Source: a bacterium UBP14_UBA6098 (GTDB lineage: Bacteria; UBP14; UBA6098). Taken from it: a stretch of 18,614 bases of DNA. The stretch is taken from contig DIWU01000023.1 of NCBI GenBank assembly GCA_002428525.1, forward strand, positions 51,815 through 70,428, read 5' to 3'. The notes below the pieces were generated by a model. It made no database searches, had not been told where the DNA came from, and saw only the letters and a program-made list of their open reading frames with translations. Made by a program: the position numbers and the translations under genes. Shown here piece by piece: positions 14,134-18,614 of the stretch (position 1 is the stretch's first letter; each line of letters begins with the position of its first letter).

Positions 14134-14159
14134 GCCTTAAAACCGATTATGTTTTAGGC
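14134..14159 (+). other. leader hairpin upstream of the VWA protein gene
   Basis: GCCTTAAAAC and GTTTTAGGC pair with one bulged T around a 7-base loop, followed by GTTGTTT. It may be a weak terminator for the upstream gene or a leader structure; neither role is established. Confidence 0.35.
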
Positions 14160-14197
14160 GTTGTTTGAAAATAATCGACGAGTCTTCAGGAGGTTCT

Positions 14198-17100
14198 ATG
14201 AACCCAAGGCTAAGTTTTTTCAAAATATTTCTCTTAAGTCTTTTTGCGGCAATAGCTTTTGCAAAACCGCTTGAGATCACTCGAATCGACTTCAACCAAA
14301 TTGGAGTCAATCAGCCTAACCTTGCGCCCTCGCAGATTTCCGACCGCGGAGGGTTCCCTATGACCTCCTCGGTCCACGACCATTTCATCGGCGAATTCGG
14401 ATGGGAGGTTCACTGCCGGCTCGACACCGGAGCGGTGGATATAGTCTTCTGTATCGATTCAACAGGGTCTATGGGCGGAACAATCGCAGGCGTCAGAGCT
14501 AATATTAACGGCTTCATTACCGCATTGAACGCCGCAGGTTATGACTATCGCCTCGGCGCTGTCACCTATGGCGATGGCACAAACATATGGGATTTCGACG
14601 CTGGAACACCGGGCCGCCAGATGACTTCTAATCCCGCGGCATTCACAGCAAAACTCACCGGTGTTGGAGCAACAGGCGGCGCAGACGGCCCGGAACAAAC
14701 ACTTGACGCAATCGGCGACGCGATCCGGCTTTACGATTGGCGCCCAGACGCGATGCACGTGATTATCGGCTTTACCGACGCCTGCTATTGTCAGATTGGC
14801 GGCACATGTTATGACTGCAATCCCGGAAGACCTCCATTCGCTTCCCCTGCAAGCGAAACTGACGCCGGGATCGCATCTCTTATCAGTTCTACCGGAACCG
14901 TTGTTTTTATGTCCACCTCTAATCCTGTTTATACATCCACTTGCTCGCCAGCGACAAGTCCTGTTCCCGCGCATCCCCCTTGGACCGGAACCGGGCATCT
15001 TGGCTGGTATCAGTATTTTTGCTATGTTTCCGGCGGAAAATGGTATAATATTTCAACATCGTGGGCAACAATTTTTGCCGATGTCGCGGCGCTCATCAGC
15101 ACCTTCTTCACGATCAGCATCGAGGTGAGGAACAATACCGCCACGACAATCAACCCCGTGACAGCGACGCTGGTTCCCGGCGCATGTATTGCAGTGCTGT
15201 CTTCAAATCCGGTTTCCTATGGCCCGCTTTTACCCAGCGCGACAAGAACATTCTACTGGCGAATCGATTATGACGCTTCCTGCCCCGCGGGACCGGCGCT
15301 TTGTTTCACAATTAACCTCGCCGGCGGAGGATACACCGATACCGGAGTCGGCTGTTTGTATATGGAGGACTGCGAGTGCGCGGGGCCTGTTCCGACGGTT
15401 GTTAGCCCCACGCCCTGCGGGGTTTGGTCTGCCTGCGATTATCAGAGCATAGTTATTCAGTTCGAGGACGACGATGTAGGGACAAATCCGGCCTCGATTC
15501 AGCTCATGGTCAACGGCGTGCTCTACACCTACCCGACATATATGACTTGGACGACGATCAGCACTACGGTAGGTCGATTGACATTCACGCCGCCGGTTCC
15601 ATGGACACACGGCGATTGCATAGATTATTGGGTTGAAAGAGCCAACGACTGGAACGGCTGTCCGAAATCCGGCGATGCTCATTGCTCTTTCTGTATGGAT
15701 CTCGAGCCGCCTACGGAATTGGACTGGAGACCGGAGTGCGGGATTTTCCTCGCCGACACAATCCTCGATGTCGCAGTCGATATCAACGATCTGGAGTCGG
15801 GGATCAATATTCTCAACCTCAGTTTCAGTATTAACGGGGTGACTTACCCTCTCGGCGCCGGCCCGCCAGCGGTTAATTTCACAGGAACTACCGACTCCGG
15901 CACGGCCACATTGCGAGGAACCCTCCGCCAACTCGGCCTGCTCACTGCCGACTCCGCGCGGGTTTGCCTAAACACTTGCGACAGGGTGCTTTCGACTTGG
16001 TGCGGCGCAAACTGCACGACCTACTGCTGTGTGTATTATCTGAACCAGCCGCCTCATGCCGAGTTCGTTCATCCTGCGCCGAATGTTTTCACCTCCTGCG
16101 ATCCAGAGTTCATCTCGATGCATCTTTGGGACGATGTCGGCGCGGATGTCAACCCCTCGACGGCTATCCTTACAGTCAACGGTGTTTCCTACACGGCGAG
16201 CCATGCATGGATGACCGTCACGACGGACAGTCTTTTCTTCCGCCCGCCGGCCGGGTTTTTCGAGGATGGGGACACAATCACCGCCTGTCTGACTCAGCTT
16301 CGAGACGGTGCGGGCGCTTCGGCGATCGGCCTTCCCATGTGCCGAACCTTCTATATCGATTATTCGCCGCCGGTTCCGCTCTCGTGGACTCCCGCCTGTG
16401 AGACCTTCATTAGAGACACTATACTCGATTTATCGGTTGTTTTCCAAGATCTCGGTTCGGGGATAAACACGACCGGTTTCACCGTCAATATCAACGGCGC
16501 ATCCTACGGCCTCGGCTCCGGCCCGCCCTCGGTGACATACACCGGCGGCACTGTCACAGGCACGCTCGCGATTAGCGGAACCTTCCGCCAGCTCGGCGTG
16601 CTCTACGAGGATTCGATCCGCGTTTGTGTCACCGCCTGCGACCGCGTGACAGCGGAGTATTGCGGCCCGAACTGCGAGGAATATTGTTGCTCGTTCCCGA
16701 TAAACCTTCCGCCTTTGGCCGAATTCGTTTATCCGGATTCCCATGTTTTCTCCTCTTGCGAGCCGCAACCTTTCCGAATGCATCTTTGGGATCCCGCCGG
16801 CGCGCCGGTTGATCCCTCGAGCGCGAGAATCCAGATCGACGGAGTTGTTTACGACATATCTTCCCCGATGATGGATGTCACTTGCGACAGCTTGATTTTC
16901 ACGCCCGATCCGGCTTTGTTCGGCGATGGCGACACGATCACGGCCTGCTTGATTTACCTCGCAGATTCGGCGGGCGCCGAGATGGAGAGCGTGCCGATTT
17001 GCTTGACCTATTATCTGGATTATTCGCCGCCGGCGAACCTCGGTTGGATTCCCGAGTGCGAGATATTCCTGAACGACTCCGCCCTCGATATCTCGATACT

Positions 17101-18614
17101 AATCGAGGACTTAGGCGCGGGGATCGATGTTTCTTCGGCGACGGTCGTAGTCGGCGGGATGAGCTATTCGATCGGTTCCCCGCGGCCGAGAGTGTTTTAT
17201 ATCGGCGATTCAGAGTCGGGTGAGATCAAGATTGACTGCATGCTGTCCGATTTCGGTATCGGCGATCCCGATTCCTTCGAGATTTGCCTCGATGTTTGCG
17301 ATCTCGCGGTTTACTGCGGGCCGAACTGCACGACTTACTGCTGTAAGTATTTCATGAATCGACCTCCTGAAGCGGAGTTCGTTTTTCCCGAGGACGGGAG
17401 CTGGACAGCTTGCGATCCACAACCCTTTGCATTCCACATATGGGATCGGTTTGGCCCTGGGATCGACCCAACAAGCATTGTGATCGATATCAATAGAATT
17501 CCCTATCCATATGCGCACGATTATGTAGTAGTGTCCCACGATTCTCTTTATTTTATACCTGACGAGGGTTTCTTCGAAGATGGGGATACTGTGGTGGTAT
17601 GTCTTACTGCATTAAGTGATTCGCTTGGTGCATCTATGGTTGGTTTGCCATTGTGTGAGATGTTTTATATAGACTACAGTCCCCCTATAGTTGTCAATAT
17701 AATTCCGCCGCCGGACACGACAGTGTTAATGCTTCCGGACTCGATAGTTTTCGATCTGTTCGACAGCCTTTCGGGCTTAGGGACATGGGGGATCACGGTG
17801 TCGATTCAGGGCGTGGTTTTCCCGTGGTCGGGAGATTGGATCTTGCCGGATTCGCTACTTCATATCGGCTTCCGCATTGACGGCTCGATTTGTATGAGTG
17901 CCGGCGAGCTATGCACAGTGGAGGTTTGCGTGACGGCCCCCGATCGCCCGGACTACTGCGGGCCGAACGTAATGGACACCTGCTGGATGTGGTATTTCGA
18001 GCGGTCCGGCCCTGTTCCGAGCATAGTTTTCCCGATGCCGGGGACGATATCTGCTTGCGAGGACAGCGGTATAGTTATCCGCATAGATTCGACGCTTGCG
18101 GCGGTAGATTCGTCAAGTATTGTTCTCCGGATAACCCGAGGTTCTGGGCCGACGGAGACCTATTATTGTTCGGACGCGGAACTCGGCTGGTCTTCGCCGA
18201 TACTGCTTTTCGATCCGCCCTCGGGCTATTGGGCCGACGGCGACACGGTGACGGTCTGCCTCGATTCCTGCGCGGACATCTACTCGACGCCTTCGCCCTC
18301 GGTGCCGATGTGCTGGGAGTTTTACACTGACTTCAGCACGCCGGTATTCTGGGATCCGTTGCCTCCGCCGGACACTGTGATCAACGATATTACCCCGGAT
18401 ATTTCGGTATTTTTATTTGACAGTATCAGCGGTGTGTCGGTGTTGAATATAGTGACTACGATCTCTGTAAACAGCGCTCCCGCAGACACTTACGCCATGG
18501 GGATGGGTGTCGAGTGGAACGACTTGACCGGAGAATACACCCTCGACGAGGATATCTTGGGTATAGCGTTCGCAGATAGCGACACGGTGGTGGTTTGCGT
18601 TTATGCTCACGACC
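14198..18614 (+). CDS. giant secreted VWA protein with alternating Cys-rich Ig-like modules (3' end outside window)
   Basis: The frame is open from ATG 14198 to the window edge (1472 codons, no stop). AGGAGG at 14188-14193 sits 4 bases before the ATG, and a signal peptide follows (MNPRLSFFKIFLLSLFAAIA). Residues about 79-305 are a VWA domain: DIVFCIDSTGSMGG with MIDAS Asp87, Thr89 and Ser91, then GADGPEQTLDAIGDAI and IIGFTDACY (Asp194). About 306-395 is Ig-like. From about 396 two module types of 106-114 residues alternate. Type A has FVFP, HLWD, DGDTITACL and FYIDYSPP; type B has PEC.IFL.D, INGVTYPLG, RQLG and a CGPNCTTYCC-like cysteine cluster. The high cysteine content suggests disulfides outside the cytoplasm. 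A VWA head on a long stalk fits a surface adhesin or matrix protein. A sorting tail would be expected past the window edge, which I cannot check. Confidence 0.9.
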   Translation, partial: MNPRLSFFKIFLLSLFAAIAFAKPLEITRIDFNQIGVNQPNLAPSQISDRGGFPMTSSVHDHFIGEFGWEVHCRLDTGAVDIVFCIDSTGSMGGTIAGVRANINGFITALNAAGYDYRLGAVTYGDGTNIWDFDAGTPGRQMTSNPAAFTAKLTGVGATGGADGPEQTLDAIGDAIRLYDWRPDAMHVIIGFTDACYCQIGGTCYDCNPGRPPFASPASETDAGIASLISSTGTVVFMSTSNPVYTSTCSPATSPVPAHPPWTGTGHLGWYQYFCYVSGGKWYNISTSWATIFADVAALISTFFTISIEVRNNTATTINPVTATLVPGACIAVLSSNPVSYGPLLPSATRTFYWRIDYDASCPAGPALCFTINLAGGGYTDTGVGCLYMEDCECAGPVPTVVSPTPCGVWSACDYQSIVIQFEDDDVGTNPASIQLMVNGVLYTYPTYMTWTTISTTVGRLTFTPPVPWTHGDCIDYWVERANDWNGCPKSGDAHCSFCMDLEPPTELDWRPECGIFLADTILDVAVDINDLESGINILNLSFSINGVTYPLGAGPPAVNFTGTTDSGTATLRGTLRQLGLLTADSARVCLNTCDRVLSTWCGANCTTYCCVYYLNQPPHAEFVHPAPNVFTSCDPEFISMHLWDDVGADVNPSTAILTVNGVSYTASHAWMTVTTDSLFFRPPAGFFEDGDTITACLTQLRDGAGASAIGLPMCRTFYIDYSPPVPLSWTPACETFIRDTILDLSVVFQDLGSGINTTGFTVNINGASYGLGSGPPSVTYTGGTVTGTLAISGTFRQLGVLYEDSIRVCVTACDRVTAEYCGPNCEEYCCSFPINLPPLAEFVYPDSHVFSSCEPQPFRMHLWDPAGAPVDPSSARIQIDGVVYDISSPMMDVTCDSLIFTPDPALFGDGDTITACLIYLADSAGAEMESVPICLTYYLDYSPPANLGWIPECEIFLNDSALDISILIEDLGAGIDVSSATVVVGGMSYSIGSPRPRVFYIGDSESGEIKIDCMLSDFGIGDPDSFEICLDVCDLAVYCGPNCTTYCCKYFMNRPPEAEFVFPEDGSWTACDPQPFAFHIWDRFGPGIDPTSIVIDINRIPYPYAHDYVVVSHDSLYFIPDEGFFEDGDTVVVCLTALSDSLGASMVGLPLCEMFYIDYSPPIVVNIIPPPDTTVLMLPDSIVFDLFDSLSGLGTWGITVSIQGVVFPWSGDWILPDSLLHIGFRIDGSICMSAGELCTVEVCVTAPDRPDYCGPNVMDTCWMWYFERSGPVPSIVFPMPGTISACEDSGIVIRIDSTLAAVDSSSIVLRITRGSGPTETYYCSDAELGWSSPILLFDPPSGYWADGDTVTVCLDSCADIYSTPSPSVPMCWEFYTDFSTPVFWDPLPPPDTVINDITPDISVFLFDSISGVSVLNIVTTISVNSAPADTYAMGMGVEWNDLTGEYTLDEDILGIAFADSDTVVVCVYAHD
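15383..18614 (+). repeat. alternating A/B protein-repeat region
   Basis: Module starts by residue of the VWA protein: A1 396, B1 504, A2 618, B2 724, A3 838, B3 944, A4 1056, B4 1162, A5 1272, B5 1382 (cut by the window end). Each junction carries a Pro-Pro or related proline pair. A2-A4 and B1-B3 are the most alike; A1, B4 and A5 are divergent, and B4 has lost several of the C-terminal cysteines. The repeat period at DNA level is about 660 bases, but the copies differ at many codons, so this is old duplication. Confidence 0.8.

Noticed and set aside
15230..15931. 233-aa minus-strand open frame opposite the VWA protein
   Set aside because: The plus strand is open with recognisable repeated modules; the minus frame shows no domain, signal or ribosome-binding site.
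15964..16401. Short plus-strand frames (e.g. 145 aa, and 113 aa at 16882) suggesting a broken VWA gene
   Set aside because: The main frame from 14198 is continuous to the window end; these are out-of-frame shadows with Arg-rich composition, so no frameshift is needed.

Overview
The window looks like a chromosomal piece of a Gram-negative, probably uncultured bacterium of the FCB (Fibrobacterota-Chlorobiota-Bacteroidota) superphylum or a neighbouring candidate phylum. Three things point there. The primary sigma factor has the short, roughly 285-residue architecture typical of Bacteroidota. Two secreted proteins end in a PNPF-type Por/T9SS sorting domain. There is also a run of large, Asp- and Cys-rich secreted repeat proteins. 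The lineage is an inference and I cannot name a species.

Region 1 (1-5065) is metabolic and envelope-related. It holds an aldehyde dehydrogenase (118-1554) closed by an intrinsic terminator. A tight three-gene operon follows: a PaNit-like nitrilase (1761-2549), a periplasmic protein with OmpA-like modules (2539-4113) and a ROK sugar kinase (4103-5065). Both junctions in that operon overlap by exactly 11 bases and look translationally coupled. A bidirectional terminator separates the kinase from the convergent sigma factor gene (5112-5969, minus strand). The sigma gene has a near-consensus promoter, TTGACT-16-TATAAT.

Region 2 (about 5970-18614) is an island of secreted or surface proteins, all on the plus strand. 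It contains a beta-propeller-like protein (6377-7954), a 929-residue multidomain T9SS protein (8982-11771) and a small CarboxypepD_reg-like protein (11984-12358). These are followed by a 527-residue T9SS protein (12405-13988) and a very large VWA protein running off the window (14198 onward). The last carries two alternating Ig-like module types, nine complete modules and a tenth cut by the window edge.

The most notable feature is a set of short palindromic repeat families. They are packed into the gene-poor stretch 7955-8620 and also sit in frame inside the C-terminal sorting domains of the two T9SS proteins. One family has a 5' GTAG followed by a GC-rich hairpin, the layout of REP elements mobilised by RAYT (TnpA-REP) transposases. 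Inside the genes two of these face each other as a BIME-like pair. In each family the ends are conserved while the hairpin arms are swapped between copies. No RAYT gene, CRISPR array, tRNA or rRNA is visible in the window.
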